Source: Photobacterium sp. JCM 19050 (GTDB lineage Bacteria > Pseudomonadota > Gammaproteobacteria > Enterobacterales > Vibrionaceae). Taken from it: a DNA stretch of 64,000 bases. This document shows positions 8,775 to 18,022 of this stretch, piece by piece (positions within the stretch are counted from its first letter, which is position 1; the number at the start of each line of letters is the position of its first letter). Location of the stretch: assembly GCA_001310455.1 (NCBI GenBank), contig BAXG01000020.1, forward strand, positions 1 through 64,000, in the 5' to 3' direction. A program made the position numbers and the translations under genes. A model generated the notes under the pieces. That model did no database searches. It was not told the origin of the DNA and worked only from the letters and a program-made list of their open reading frames with translations.

Positions 8775-9494
8775 TCAATACTGTGAGTTTTCGACAATCT
8801 TCTCGCCGTATTTGCCGTTTTCCGGAGATGGCTTATAACTTGAAGCCGCTGAACGCATAATACGGATACCTTCCGCACCGGCATTACGTGCTGAGATGAT
8901 GTCGCCATCCGAGTCACCATAATACATCTTAATGTTGTTAGCTTTGATGTAAGGGGTTTTAGTGAACTCAGTTTTGCTAGAACCAGCGAAGATCACTTTG
9001 TGCATATCTTTGATGTCAAAGGTATCTTTCAGGTACTGGGTAGTAATTTCGCACTGGGAAGGGTTTCGGCCAGTGATGAAATAGATCTGGTCGCCACGCT
9101 TCTGGTGCATGTCGATCAGTTCCTGGCCAATTTGCTTAGGCAGGCTGAACTTGTCCCAGCCACAATTCATTTTGTCCCAGAACTTTTGAGACTTCAGGTA
9201 ACTGTAACCGTTTGGTGAGAACATCTGCTGGCCGCGGTAGAAACCCGGTGAGCTGAAAAGCACCGTGTCATCAACATCAAAACCCACCGCCATGGGTGGC
9301 TTGCCTTCCAGGCTCTTTTCAATCTCCTTAACCGATACCCAATGCAGTTGAGCCGGCTCCCCTTTTTGCATGATTTCAACAGTGCTGAAACCTTGTTCTG
9401 TTCCAGGCACCTTAGGATCTGCAACCGCAGAGCCAGATACACAGGCACACGCTAAGACAGTAGAAAGCACAATTGAAGAAGGAGAAAATTTCAT
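8775..9494 (-). CDS. aphA: Class B acid phosphatase, periplasmic
   Basis: A periplasmic HAD-superfamily non-specific phosphatase and phosphotransferase acting on nucleoside monophosphates. The start is set at 9494 (AGAGG ribosome binding site), giving a 239-residue precursor with the signal peptide SSIVLSTVLACACVSGSAVA. The catalytic DDDD-type motif is FDVDDTVLF (nucleophile Asp and acid Asp). FITGRNPSQCE and YYGDSDGDIISA supply the remaining HAD motifs. The length matches AphA (about 237). It is monocistronic. With NadN nearby it could help salvage extracellular nucleotides. Confidence 0.92.
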   Translation of the reverse strand: MKFSPSSIVLSTVLACACVSGSAVADPKVPGTEQGFSTVEIMQKGEPAQLHWVSVKEIEKSLEGKPPMAVGFDVDDTVLFSSPGFYRGQQMFSPNGYSYLKSQKFWDKMNCGWDKFSLPKQIGQELIDMHQKRGDQIYFITGRNPSQCEITTQYLKDTFDIKDMHKVIFAGSSKTEFTKTPYIKANNIKMYYGDSDGDIISARNAGAEGIRIMRSAASSYKPSPENGKYGEKIVENSQY

Positions 9495-9619
9495 TGTCGT
9501 TGAGCCTCTTATAAAAAAGTGGCGCAACATTACTCCCATGTATGCATAGTGAAAGTGATAGATATCACATATCTATATTTATTGATACATAGCTCTATTT
9601 CAACAGGGCCTGGAAAGAA

Positions 9620-9648
9620 AAATGCCTCCCTTAAATAGAGAGGCATTT
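9620..9648 (-). terminator. Terminator downstream of xylA
   Basis: AAATGCCTC/GAGGCATTT stem. Read on the minus strand, it is followed by TTTCTTTC, so it terminates xylA transcripts; the right side is T-poor. Confidence 0.75.
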
Positions 9649-9696
9649 CTTGTCACGTTAAGCAGTAAACGTCCGGTTTAAGGGCGATTACGCTAA

Positions 9697-11019
9697 TTAT
9701 TTACTGAAAATAAAACTATTTACGACATTCTCAAGGTATTCCTGCTTGCCTGATACAGGCTGTGGATCAAGGCCATGTTCAAGCACGTAGTCGGCCAGTT
9801 TTGACAGGGACATTTCACCATTGAGGATATCCTGACCCAGTGTTCCGCTCCATCCGGCGTAACGCTCTGACACCAATTGGGACAGCACATCACATTCGAT
9901 CATCTGTGACGCCTTCTCCAATGCCAGAGCCATTGTGTCCATACCACCAATATGTCCGAGGAACAGATCTTCAGGGTCAATTGACATACGGCGCAGGCGG
10001 GCATCAAAATTGTAGCCACCCGTGGTGAAACCGCCGGTCTTCAAAATTTCATACATGACGAGCGAGCACTCTTCGACACTGTTAGGGAACTGATCAGTAT
10101 CCCAGCCCAATTGGGCATCACCACGGTTCGCATCGATAGAGCCAAACAATCCCAGCGATGTTGCAGTCGCAACTTCATGATGGAAGCTGTGACCCGCCAA
10201 GGTCGCGTGGTTCGCTTCAATATTTACCTTAATTTCATTTTCCAATCCGAACTGCTTAAGGAAACCATAGACAGTCGCCGTGTCGTAATCGTATTGGTGT
10301 TTGGTTGGTTCTTGCGGCTTAGGCTCAATCAGAATTGTTCCGTCAAAGCCAATTTTGTGCTTATGCTCGACAACCAACTGCATGAAGCGTCCGAGTTGCT
10401 CGCGCTCCTGACGCAAATCTGTATTGAGGAGAGTTTCATAACCTTCACGACCACCCCAGAGTACGTAGTTTTCACCCTTGAGGCGTTTGGTCGCATTCAT
10501 CGCATTGAAAACCTGTGTAGCTGCACAGGCAAAAATTTCAGGGTTTGGATTGGTCGCGGCGCCAGCCATATAACGGCGGTTAGAGAAGGCATTGGCTGTA
10601 CCCCACAATAACTTAACACCGGTTTCCTCTTGCTTTGCTTCCAGCACATCCGTCATTCGGGAAAAGTTCTCGGTGAGCTCTTTAAGCGAGTTACCCTCTG
10701 GTGCAACGTCTACATCGTGGAAACAGTAGAAAGGTACACCCAGTTTGGAGAAGAACTCGAATGCCGCATCGGCTTTCATCCGAGCAACTTCCATTGGATC
10801 ACTGGCGCTCAGCCACGTACGCTCGAAAGTAGGCGCACCAAATACATCAGCACCGGACCAACAGAAGTTATGCCAGTAACACGCAGCGAATCTCAGGTGC
10901 TCTTCCATCGTTTTGCCGAGAATCACTTTGTCTTTATCGTAATGCTTGAACGCAAACGGGTTGTTACTGTCGGTGCCTTCGAAGCGGATAGCCTCTACTT
11001 TGCCAAAATATTTTTCCAT
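9697..11019 (-). CDS. xylA: Xylose isomerase
   Basis: A cytoplasmic metalloenzyme that interconverts D-xylose and D-xylulose. At 440 residues it has exactly the length of E. coli XylA and aligns throughout. The catalytic dyad His101 and Asp104 sits in FYCFHDVDV, and the metal-binding segments [12 protein letters not shown] and [17 protein letters not shown] are intact. It lies beside xylR and xylB but is transcribed away from xylB. Its 465-base upstream spacer contains a CRP-like site and, further out, a candidate small RNA gene. No xylFGH or xylE transporter is present in the window. Confidence 0.97.
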   Translation of the reverse strand: MEKYFGKVEAIRFEGTDSNNPFAFKHYDKDKVILGKTMEEHLRFAACYWHNFCWSGADVFGAPTFERTWLSASDPMEVARMKADAAFEFFSKLGVPFYCFHDVDVAPEGNSLKELTENFSRMTDVLEAKQEETGVKLLWGTANAFSNRRYMAGAATNPNPEIFACAATQVFNAMNATKRLKGENYVLWGGREGYETLLNTDLRQEREQLGRFMQLVVEHKHKIGFDGTILIEPKPQEPTKHQYDYDTATVYGFLKQFGLENEIKVNIEANHATLAGHSFHHEVATATSLGLFGSIDANRGDAQLGWDTDQFPNSVEECSLVMYEILKTGGFTTGGYNFDARLRRMSIDPEDLFLGHIGGMDTMALALEKASQMIECDVLSQLVSERYAGWSGTLGQDILNGEMSLSKLADYVLEHGLDPQPVSGKQEYLENVVNSFIFSK

Positions 11020-11161
11020 TTTCCTAATCCCTTTATATGAAGCATGTGGGTTATGTGTCGGCTTTCTGAGTTAATACTGACACCGCTAACCAATCATTCA
11101 ATTATGAAAATTCACATTGCCTATGCGTTTTTTTGTATCAAAGGAAAAAGTCGAACTCTGT

Positions 11162-11177
11162 GGTGACAGGTATCACA
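11162..11177 (-). promoter_or_regulatory. CRP-like site in the xylA promoter region
   Basis: GGTGA-CAGGTA-TCACA matches TGTGA-N6-TCACA in 9 of 10 fixed positions. It lies about 145 bases upstream of xylA. A nearby AAAAAGTCG (from about 11136) also occurs in the xylB-xylR spacer (about 12725) and may be part of a XylR half-site. Both are visual matches only. Confidence 0.45.
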
Positions 11178-11376
11178 TTATTCAATTAGGAACGAAAAAA
11201 CGTAAAGTCGATGGAAAATAAATGAATGTTTTTTTCGATGATGGATTATAAATTGGTAATACTGAGCTCCGGATACAAAATTCGGAAAAAAACAAAATCA
11301 ACATTCGCCCTAAGAATTGCTAATTCGACCACAAAAAGGCACGAGAAGAAAAAGAGATTTTTTATATAATAATCAT

Positions 11377-11474
11377 AAAATTAAGGTTATAAATACTAGC
11401 ATATGCTAACAAAAAGCGTTTGCCCCACAAACCGTTAGCATTATTTGGTATGCCCCCCACCGGGGGCTTTTTTT
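11377..11474 (+). ncRNA. Candidate small RNA between xylA and xylR
   Basis: A plus-strand TATAAT (11365-11370) is followed by about 100 bases that fold well. TGCTAAC (11404-11410) pairs with GTTAGCA (11434-11440), enclosing GTTTG/CAAAC (11418-11432). A strong intrinsic terminator then ends in seven T residues at 11474. Both neighbouring genes run on the minus strand, so nothing else explains a plus-strand terminator here. The -35 region is weak to the eye. The paired arms could instead be operator DNA for XylR. The transcript would end 10 bases short of the xylR 3' end. Confidence 0.45.
11452..11474 (+). terminator. Plus-strand intrinsic terminator before the xylR 3' end
   Basis: GCCCCC (11452-11457) pairs with GGGGGC (11462-11467) and is followed directly by TTTTTTT. 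On the minus strand the hairpin is followed by ATACCAAATAATG, which is not a terminator tail, so it acts only on plus-strand RNA. Confidence 0.85.
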
Positions 11475-11484
11475 GTTGAATCTA

Positions 11485-12675
11485 TTATTCGTCAGACGGA
11501 TTTATGGATGCGCGACACTCAGCCGGCGTAATATTTAAATCCTTTTTAAATACCGTATACATATATTGTAATGACGGGTAACCACATACTGCGGCGATTT
11601 CAGACATGGGTAAGGTGGTGTGTAAAATAAGTTCTTTAGCTTTATTTAATTTCGCATCATGTATTTCTTTGTGAATCGAGTGATCTAATTCACTTTTGAA
11701 GCGATTTTCGAGATTCGAACGGGAAATATTCACATAATCCAGAACCTGTTCAACTTTGATTCCTTTACAGGCATTGTGCCGGATGAAATGTAATGCCTGA
11801 ATAACATAGGGATCTTGCAATGCACGAAAATCCGAACTCTGACGCTCATGCACACGCTCAGGTGAAATGATGATTCTGCAGGGTTTCGACGGTTTAGTCT
11901 CGCTGTATCTCTGTGCTAACAGGTTATCTAACAGCCTGGCTGCCTCATACCCCATCTTCTGACACCCTTGTTCAACGGAACTTAAGGGTGTTCGGGTAAC
12001 AAATCGCGCCAATTCTTCGTTATCGATACCAATCAGTGCGATATTGTCGGGAACCATAACATTCTGTCGCTCACACACCTGCAGAATATGCCTGGCTCGG
12101 GAATCTGTTACAGCAATAATGCCGATAGGTTTCGGAAGAGTCTGTATCCAATCTGTCAGCCGGTTTAAATCGTGCTGCCAGCTATATGGTAAGAAAAGTC
12201 CGCCTTTGAAAACCCGGCTTTCGAAGCCGTGTTTTTCCGTTACTGCCACAAAGGCTTTTTCCCGTTCTTCCGCCCACCTCAAATTGGAATTGTCTGGAAG
12301 GCCATAAAATGCAAACCTTTGAATGCCTTTGCTTTTAAGATGTTCAAAAGCCATTTCAACCAATCCAACATTGTCGGTTGCAACATAAGGGACTGGCGGA
12401 TAATCCTCGGGCTTTTGATATGATCCCCCCACCCCGACCACGGGAATCTGTTTTGTCGCCAACAGGCTAACAATATCCGGGTCGTCGAAGTCTGCAATCG
12501 TCCCATCGCCCAGCCAGGATTCGATGTTCTCAATGTTGATCCTGAAGTCTTCTTCCAGGTAAATATCCCAGTCAACCTGCTGGGCTTGAAGGTACTCTCC
12601 TACCCCCTGGATAACCTGCCTGTCATACACTTTATTGGCATTAAAAAGTAAAGAAACTCTGTATCTTTTGGACAT
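11485..12675 (-). CDS. xylR: Xylose operon regulator
   Basis: A D-xylose-responsive activator of 396 residues (E. coli XylR has 392). Residues 1-275 form a periplasmic-binding-protein-like sensor (VSLLFNANKVYDRQVIQGVG to LIGIDNEELARF). Two AraC-type helix-turn-helices occupy about 285-390 (VEQVLDYVNISRSNLENRF and EIAAVCGYPSLQYMYTVFKK). It is divergent from xylB with a 221-base spacer. That spacer carries an inverted repeat, CGCAAAA/TTTTGCG (12721-12741), which could be an operator. Confidence 0.95.
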   Translation of the reverse strand: MSKRYRVSLLFNANKVYDRQVIQGVGEYLQAQQVDWDIYLEEDFRINIENIESWLGDGTIADFDDPDIVSLLATKQIPVVGVGGSYQKPEDYPPVPYVATDNVGLVEMAFEHLKSKGIQRFAFYGLPDNSNLRWAEEREKAFVAVTEKHGFESRVFKGGLFLPYSWQHDLNRLTDWIQTLPKPIGIIAVTDSRARHILQVCERQNVMVPDNIALIGIDNEELARFVTRTPLSSVEQGCQKMGYEAARLLDNLLAQRYSETKPSKPCRIIISPERVHERQSSDFRALQDPYVIQALHFIRHNACKGIKVEQVLDYVNISRSNLENRFKSELDHSIHKEIHDAKLNKAKELILHTTLPMSEIAAVCGYPSLQYMYTVFKKDLNITPAECRASINPSDE

Positions 12676-12896
12676 TTACATATCCTTATCGGCTCGCTTT
12701 TATAAATATTAGCCTGCATCCGCAAAAAGTCGCATTTTGCGAAATCCACTGCGGGAGCTGCAACTCATTAACAAAATTACGTTCCAAAAATGTAAAAAAT
12801 CGTAATAGCCACCACGTATGAAACCCCGGAATATCAAAGTATCGAGAGAGAGCCCGACTGTATGCAGACAGTCAGAACCATTGACAAGGATACAAC

Positions 12897-14363
12897 GTGT
12901 TTATTGGGATAGATTTAGGAACTTCCGGGGTCAAAGTGGTATTGGTGAATGCAGAGGGATCAGTTGTTGATACTCAAAGCAGTCCAATTAGTATTTCGCG
13001 CCCCAAACCACTTTGGTCTGAACAAGACCCCAATGAATGGTGGCTGGCAACCAACACTGCAATGGAAGCACTTCAGCAAAACCAAGATCTTTCTGGTGTC
13101 AAAGCGATAGGCCTTTCCGGTCAAATGCATGGTGCAACTCTGTTGGATGAAAACGACAGGGTTTTGAGACCTGCCATCCTCTGGAATGACGGCCGCTGTG
13201 CAAAAGAGTGTACTGAGCTCGAAAGCGCAGTGCCTAACAGCCGGGAAATAACAGGCAATATCATGATGCCCGGTTTCACAGCGCCAAAACTTCTCTGGGT
13301 CAAGAAACATGAACCTGAAGTCTTTGGCAAAGTATCAAAGGTGTTGTTACCCAAAGATTATCTGCGTTTCTGCATGACCGGAGTTTACGCATCAGACATG
13401 TCTGATTCTGCCGGTACCATGTGGCTCAATGTCGCCAAGCGCGATTGGGCAGATGAGTTGCTCACAGCAACCGGGCTTTCCCGCTCACACATGCCTAAGC
13501 TGTATGAAGGCCCAGAAGTGACGGGCTATCTGCAAAAAGACGTCGCGGCGAAATGGGGAATGCAGGAAGTACCCGTGGTTGCCGGCGCAGGTGACAATGC
13601 CGGCGGGGCATTGGGAGCCGGGATCCACGAGGCTGGCCAGGCTATGCTGTCCCTAGGTACATCGGGAGTTTATTTCTACGCCGATGATAAATTCGTTTCA
13701 AATCCCGAGTCCGCTCTGCACAGTTTTTGCCATGCTCTGCCGGATGCCTGGCACTCCATGTCAGTGATTCTCAGTGCGGCTTCATGTTTAGACTGGGTGG
13801 CGAATTTAACCGGGTTTGCTTCCGTACCTGAAATGATAAAAAGCCTTGAAGAAAATGACACACCCGCAAGCAACTCCAACGTAATTTTCTTGCCTTACCT
13901 CTCCGGTGAGCGAACGCCGCATAACGACCCAGAAGCCAAAGGCGTCTTCTTTGGGATGGATCACAGCACATCTCGTCAACAACTGGTTCACGCGGTACTT
14001 GAAGGCGTGGGTTTTGCCTTGGCTGACGGCCTAGACGCCGTTCATGCCAAGTCTCCTGCGCCAGGTGAAATTATGTTAATCGGCGGTGGTGCGCGAAGTG
14101 AATACTGGCGACAACTGTTGGCGGATATATTCGGCATACCTGTAACCTTTGGCGAAGGCGGAGATGTCGGTCCCGCGTTGGGTGCAGCACGGTTGGCAAT
14201 GGTGCCACTCGCATTGCATAGCGCAGCATCCGACTACTTCCCAACACCTAAAACGATCGCAACACATATTCCGGATGACGAGAAGCACAAACAACTCTCC
14301 GAAAAAAGAGAGGTTTATAAAAAACTCTACGTTTCCCTGAAACCTATTTTCCCGCTAGTGTGA
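12897..14363 (+). CDS. xylB: Xylulokinase
   Basis: A FGGY-family kinase that phosphorylates D-xylulose to xylulose-5-phosphate for the pentose phosphate pathway. The product has 488 residues, with GTG start at 12897 after an AAGGA ribosome binding site. The first residues, FIGIDLGTSGVKV, contain the phosphate-1 loop. GQMHGATLLD, MSDSAGTMWL and LSLGTSGVYF are family signatures, and IGGGARSEYWRQ is the adenosine motif. A 6-bp hairpin, GACTGT/ACAGTC (12856-12873), sits in the leader about 25 bases before the start. Confidence 0.96.
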   Translation: MFIGIDLGTSGVKVVLVNAEGSVVDTQSSPISISRPKPLWSEQDPNEWWLATNTAMEALQQNQDLSGVKAIGLSGQMHGATLLDENDRVLRPAILWNDGRCAKECTELESAVPNSREITGNIMMPGFTAPKLLWVKKHEPEVFGKVSKVLLPKDYLRFCMTGVYASDMSDSAGTMWLNVAKRDWADELLTATGLSRSHMPKLYEGPEVTGYLQKDVAAKWGMQEVPVVAGAGDNAGGALGAGIHEAGQAMLSLGTSGVYFYADDKFVSNPESALHSFCHALPDAWHSMSVILSAASCLDWVANLTGFASVPEMIKSLEENDTPASNSNVIFLPYLSGERTPHNDPEAKGVFFGMDHSTSRQQLVHAVLEGVGFALADGLDAVHAKSPAPGEIMLIGGGARSEYWRQLLADIFGIPVTFGEGGDVGPALGAARLAMVPLALHSAASDYFPTPKTIATHIPDDEKHKQLSEKREVYKKLYVSLKPIFPLV

Positions 14364-14422
14364 AGCGCGTCGACAAAGATACCTGATCCGGTATTACGCA
14401 CTCCCGATACCATTTTGTAAAC

Positions 14423-14449
14423 AGGCCTCAATCTCTTGAGGCCTTCCTT
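14423..14449 (+). terminator. xylB terminator
   Basis: Nine-base-pair stem AGGCCTCAA/TTGAGGCCT with a TCTC loop, followed by TCCTTTT. Confidence 0.9.
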
Positions 14450-14609
14450 TTGCCTTAAATTAAAGACCCTGTCTCGATATTGATAATTTCGAGCACCGCC
14501 ACATACATGTGCCACTACGTTCAATAAACCGTCATCTTCCCTGCCTAGTTTCCGACGTGCTGACAACTGCAAAAATCCCCCACTTTTCGGGGACAGGAGG
14601 AATAAAAAG

Positions 14610-15764
14610 ATGGGTCAAACGGAAGCACTTCAGCAGGGAAAACCGCAACAGGGAGAACAGCCGGCAGATTTTTTAGTCTGGCTGAAAATTGTCGGGCTGG
14701 TTTATTTACTGCTTATCGCAGTGGGTATGATAGGCACCGGCTTCAAATGGGCGACGGGCGGACAGGCAAAAGAGCTTTTTGAGTTTGCGTCCAACCCGTT
14801 CACCGCACTGATTATCGGTACGGTTTGTACGGCACTGATTCAATCATCCAGTACTGTTACCTCAATTATCGTGGGTATGGTCGCAGGCGGGTTGCCGGTG
14901 GCTACGGCTATTCCTATGGTGATGGGGGCAAACATAGGTACAACGATCACCAATACGCTGGTCAGCCTTGGCCACGTCCGCAGTAAAGAGGAATTTCGCA
15001 GGGCATTTTCGGCCGCTACCGTTCATGATTTCTTTAACCTTATCTCGGTGGTGATCTTCCTGCCTCTTGAAATTGCATTCGGGTTCCTGGAGAAAATCAG
15101 CGCCTGGATGGTCGCCCCATTCCAGGGTGCTGACAGCATGAGCATGGGTAACCTGAACTTTATGAAAGCTATCACCAAACCGATTGTCAACACGGTGAAA
15201 AGCTTTCTGGAGGGCATCCCAGACCCTTGGGGTGGTGTGCTGCTTATCCTCATTGGTATTGGTTGTATCTTTATCTCAATTACATTGATAGGGAAGTTGC
15301 TGCGTGTTGTCATGGTCGGCCGAGCTAAACAGATACTTCACAGCGCCATCGGTAAAGGGCCAATCTCCGGCATTACATCAGGCACCCTAATCACCATTTT
15401 GGTTCAGTCATCTTCTACCACCACCAGCTTGGCTGTCCCGCTTGTCGGATCCGGGGTCTTCAAAGTAAGGGATATTTACCCGTTCACACTGGGAGCAAAC
15501 ATCGGAACCTGCATCACAGCCCTGTTGGCTGCAACGGCTGTCAGTGGTGACAAATCCCTCGCCGCTTTGCAAATATCGCTCGTCCACCTTACCTATAACG
15601 TGTTGGGTGTCGTGGTGATTTACGGCATACCTTTCCTTCGGGAAATCCCGCTCACTGCCTCAGACTGGCTGGGCAAGGTGGCAGCCGACCACAAACTTTA
15701 CGCACTTCTGTACATTGTCGGGGTATTTTTTGTCATCCCGCTCATTCTCATTCTGATCAGCTAG
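14610..15764 (+). CDS. Na+/phosphate cotransporter family protein
   Basis: A 384-residue inner-membrane carrier of the NptA/PNaS family, importing phosphate with sodium. The two inverted repeat halves each carry the QSSST signature: ALIQSSSTVTSIIVG (about residue 75) and ILVQSSSTTTSLAVP (about 270). Each is followed by a GANIGT loop. AGGAGGAAT precedes the start. Unlike the NptA-PhoU fusions it lacks a C-terminal PhoU domain, but a separate helical protein follows directly. It resembles Vibrio NptA. Confidence 0.88.
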   Translation: MGQTEALQQGKPQQGEQPADFLVWLKIVGLVYLLLIAVGMIGTGFKWATGGQAKELFEFASNPFTALIIGTVCTALIQSSSTVTSIIVGMVAGGLPVATAIPMVMGANIGTTITNTLVSLGHVRSKEEFRRAFSAATVHDFFNLISVVIFLPLEIAFGFLEKISAWMVAPFQGADSMSMGNLNFMKAITKPIVNTVKSFLEGIPDPWGGVLLILIGIGCIFISITLIGKLLRVVMVGRAKQILHSAIGKGPISGITSGTLITILVQSSSTTTSLAVPLVGSGVFKVRDIYPFTLGANIGTCITALLAATAVSGDKSLAALQISLVHLTYNVLGVVVIYGIPFLREIPLTASDWLGKVAADHKLYALLYIVGVFFVIPLILILIS

Positions 15765-15773
15765 GAGGCTCTC

Positions 15774-16025
15774 ATGCCACACCGTATGTCATATGAAGAG
15801 TTGCAGGAAGAAATCCTCCGCGCCCGTAAGTTACTCCAGAGTCTGGAAACAGCGGCGAAAGAAGAGGAAGAGCGCATGCAGCATGAAGCCATCGACCACT
15901 TGGACGAGGTGATGGATGATGCCCATGTCCATGTCGAAGACATCAAGACACTGAGCCAAATGGCAGTGGAGGAGTTGAAGGCGTTGATAGAGAGGCTTCA
16001 CGCCCAAATGCACAGCAAGGATTAA
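15774..16025 (+). CDS. Small helical, coiled-coil protein downstream of the phosphate carrier
   Basis: An 83-residue soluble protein, almost entirely predicted helix and very rich in Glu, Lys and His (LQEEILRARKLLQSLETAAK, then HLDEVMDDAHVHVEDI). It starts 9 bases after the carrier stop with AGGAGG, so the two are translated from one mRNA. I do not recognise it. Its size and helical character are compatible with a regulator or partner of the carrier, comparable in role to the PhoU domain fused to other carriers, but this is inference. Confidence 0.65.
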   Translation: MPHRMSYEELQEEILRARKLLQSLETAAKEEEERMQHEAIDHLDEVMDDAHVHVEDIKTLSQMAVEELKALIERLHAQMHSKD

Positions 16026-16120
16026 CCGGCAGGAATCTTCTCCCAATCCGGCCTTAAGTATCTTGAGATCACACTGCTTTTGCCGGATAGTGGAGCCAAT
16101 ACTGACCTCGGAGAACAGAA

Positions 16121-16501
16121 ATGGGACTCTTTGACGCCCTGTTGGGCAACGCCGGTGAAATGGATCCAAATGAAGCTGCGGATGAGCTGAGCACCATCCT
16201 TGGTGATGATGAGCGCGTTGAGCTTGCCTACAAATTGGTGCGCGACATGATTGTGCTGACCGATTACCGCATGATCCTTATCGACAAGCAGGGAATGACC
16301 GGGCGAAAAGTGGAATATCACTCTATTCCCTACAAGTCGGTCACCAACTTCAAGGTGGAGTCTTCCGGTCATTTCGATTTGGATGCAGAACTGAAGTTGT
16401 GGATTTCCGGCCAGGGTGAGCCTATCTCGCAGGAATTCTCGTCAAAGACCAATATCTACAAACTCCAGGGTATTCTGGCACGAAAAATCGCTGGTAAATA
16501 A
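16121..16501 (+). CDS. Bacterial PH-domain protein
   Basis: A 126-residue soluble protein matching the bacterial pleckstrin-homology family (bPH_1, YvbH-like). The fold-typical stretch is MIVLTDYRMILIDKQGMTG, followed by EYHSIPYKSVTNFKVESSG and a final helix. Such proteins form rings and are often linked to envelope stress or membrane association; the ligand is unknown. A weak ribosome binding site (GGAGAACAG) precedes ATG. It is followed by a strong terminator. Confidence 0.8.
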   Translation: MGLFDALLGNAGEMDPNEAADELSTILGDDERVELAYKLVRDMIVLTDYRMILIDKQGMTGRKVEYHSIPYKSVTNFKVESSGHFDLDAELKLWISGQGEPISQEFSSKTNIYKLQGILARKIAGK

Positions 16502-16513
16502 CCCCGACTCACT

Positions 16514-16547
16514 GCCCCCGAGCCTCCGCAATGCGGGGGCTTTTCTT
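16514..16547 (+). terminator. Terminator of the PH-domain gene
   Basis: GCCCCCG (16514-16520) pairs with CGGGGGC (16534-16540), then TTTTCTTT. Confidence 0.9.
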
Positions 16548-16636
16548 TGCCTGATATTCTGAAAACCGATAATTACGTGTTGCCAATTTAATGTTAAGTT
16601 GAGTGTTACAACACTAAAAAAAAAGAGAATAGAGAA

Positions 16637-17248
16637 ATGGATTTCAACGTCTGGCTGTCTTTTGTCGCGGTTCTGGCAATGATTACGGTTATTCCCGGCC
16701 CAAGTATTATGCTGCTGATTGGCATTTCAATTTCCCGCGGTAAACAGGCGGCATGGAAATGCATTCTCGGGTTCCTATTGGGTACCTCTTTGCTCATGGT
16801 GCTTTCGGTTCTGGGGTTGGGCGCACTGTTGGCAACATCAGATTTGTTATTCCAGGTCGTGAAATGGGCGGGCGTTGTTTATATGGCCTATCTCGGCGTC
16901 ACATTTATCCTTGAGGCCAGAAAGCCGGTTGAATTGGTATCGCAAGAAAACGCGGCAGCCGGTGCTCTACAGGCCGGTTTCGTCTCTACGTTACTCAATC
17001 CGAAGGGCATTGTTTTCTATATGGCCTTTCTCTCTCAATTTATCGACCCAACATCGGGCTACTTTGCACAATTCTCTATCCTGCTTCTTACATCCGCGGG
17101 TGTTATTTTTGTCATCACCTTAATTTACGCCCTGGCTGCCACTAAAGTCCGTCAAAAGCTGACAAGCCCACGAGCACAAAAACGGCTCAAGCTTTTTTCC
17201 GGCTCTATTTTCCTGTCGGGAAGCGCGATGATGGCAGGAATGAAATAG
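16637..17248 (+). CDS. LysE/RhtB-family amino-acid exporter
   Basis: A 203-residue inner-membrane protein with six hydrophobic segments. The family signature VIPGPSIMLLIGISISRGKQ sits at residues 16-35, and LLNPKGIVFYMAFLSQFI follows near 120. These carriers export amino acids or derivatives; the substrate cannot be told. AAAGAGAATAGAG precedes the start. It ends at its own terminator, so it is monocistronic. Confidence 0.88.
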   Translation: MDFNVWLSFVAVLAMITVIPGPSIMLLIGISISRGKQAAWKCILGFLLGTSLLMVLSVLGLGALLATSDLLFQVVKWAGVVYMAYLGVTFILEARKPVELVSQENAAAGALQAGFVSTLLNPKGIVFYMAFLSQFIDPTSGYFAQFSILLLTSAGVIFVITLIYALAATKVRQKLTSPRAQKRLKLFSGSIFLSGSAMMAGMK

Positions 17249-17256
17249 AAACTAAA

Positions 17257-17283
17257 AAGGAACCATATCCGGTTCCTTCTCTA
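17257..17283 (+). terminator. Terminator between the LysE gene and the MOSC gene
   Basis: AAGGAACC/GGTTCCTT stem with a 6-base loop, flanked by A and T/C-rich runs. It is likely to serve both converging genes. Confidence 0.75.
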
Positions 17284-17299
17284 TTACGTCAATAAGGCA

Positions 17300-17979
17300 T
17301 CAAGCATGCCCGAGCAGCCGGAAATTCCAGTTTTCAACCTCACCGGTTTCCAGCCGCTTTTCGACTTTTTCCATCCAGTTTGCAGAGAGTTTTTTCTGCT
17401 CTTTCAACGCGCGAAGCCTCTCCGGGTTCAAAGGATCACCAAAAAACTGTCGCAAACCGACTTGATTGTCATCGCGTTGTCTTCGCGAGCCACCAGCACA
17501 AGTTCATCTTCTGCACTGACATAACCCGGAGTAATCACCCGGTAGAGCCAGCCGCACCGGCTGATTTCCTGCATGGTGACAGAAAAGTGTTCAATCCCCC
17601 AGCGGCGGTTCAGTTTGTAACAGGGTGAGCGAGGCTGGCTGACCTCAATCACGGCTTCCCCCCACTGAAAGCGATCACCAATACAGACATTTTCTTCTGT
17701 CATGCCTTCAGTGCTAAGATTTTCGCCCATACCCGGAATGCCCCATCCGGCATCCGCGCCAAAGTGTTCGCGCCAGTAGGTATAGTGCTCGGAAGGATAC
17801 TGATGAAGCGCCCGCTCCGGTCCACCGTGGTGCTGTGTTGAGGCAACCTCATCGCCTTCAAGCCCGGTAGCGGAAAGATAGATTTTCTCGGATACCGCCG
17901 TTTTACCCATTGCAGACGGAAAACCCAATTCTTCTGACACCTTCCCGGTAAACACCCCGATTGGAGAGACTTTCATCAT
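17300..17979 (-). CDS. YiiM-like MOSC-domain protein (one frameshift)
   Basis: A cytoplasmic MOSC protein, about 226 residues when restored, close to E. coli YiiM. YiiM-like proteins use molybdenum cofactor to reduce N-hydroxylated bases. HHGGPERALHQYPSEHYTYW, GENLSTEGMTEENV and the cofactor cysteine in SQPRSPCYKLNRRWG are present. A base is missing around 17474-17480. The following frame encodes DNQVGLRQFFGDP and ends ENWNFRLLGHA at 17300, matching the C-terminal helices of the family. Read literally, the ORF would stop early at 17428. Confidence 0.85.
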
Positions 17980-18022
17980 TGTTATTCCCGTTTTTCAAAC
18001 CTTATCCGATGCAGGCTTTGTA

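Noticed and set aside
10111..10611. Plus-strand 166-codon frame inside xylA
   Set aside because: Opposite-strand shadow of xylA; composition is not protein-like and xylA is intact.
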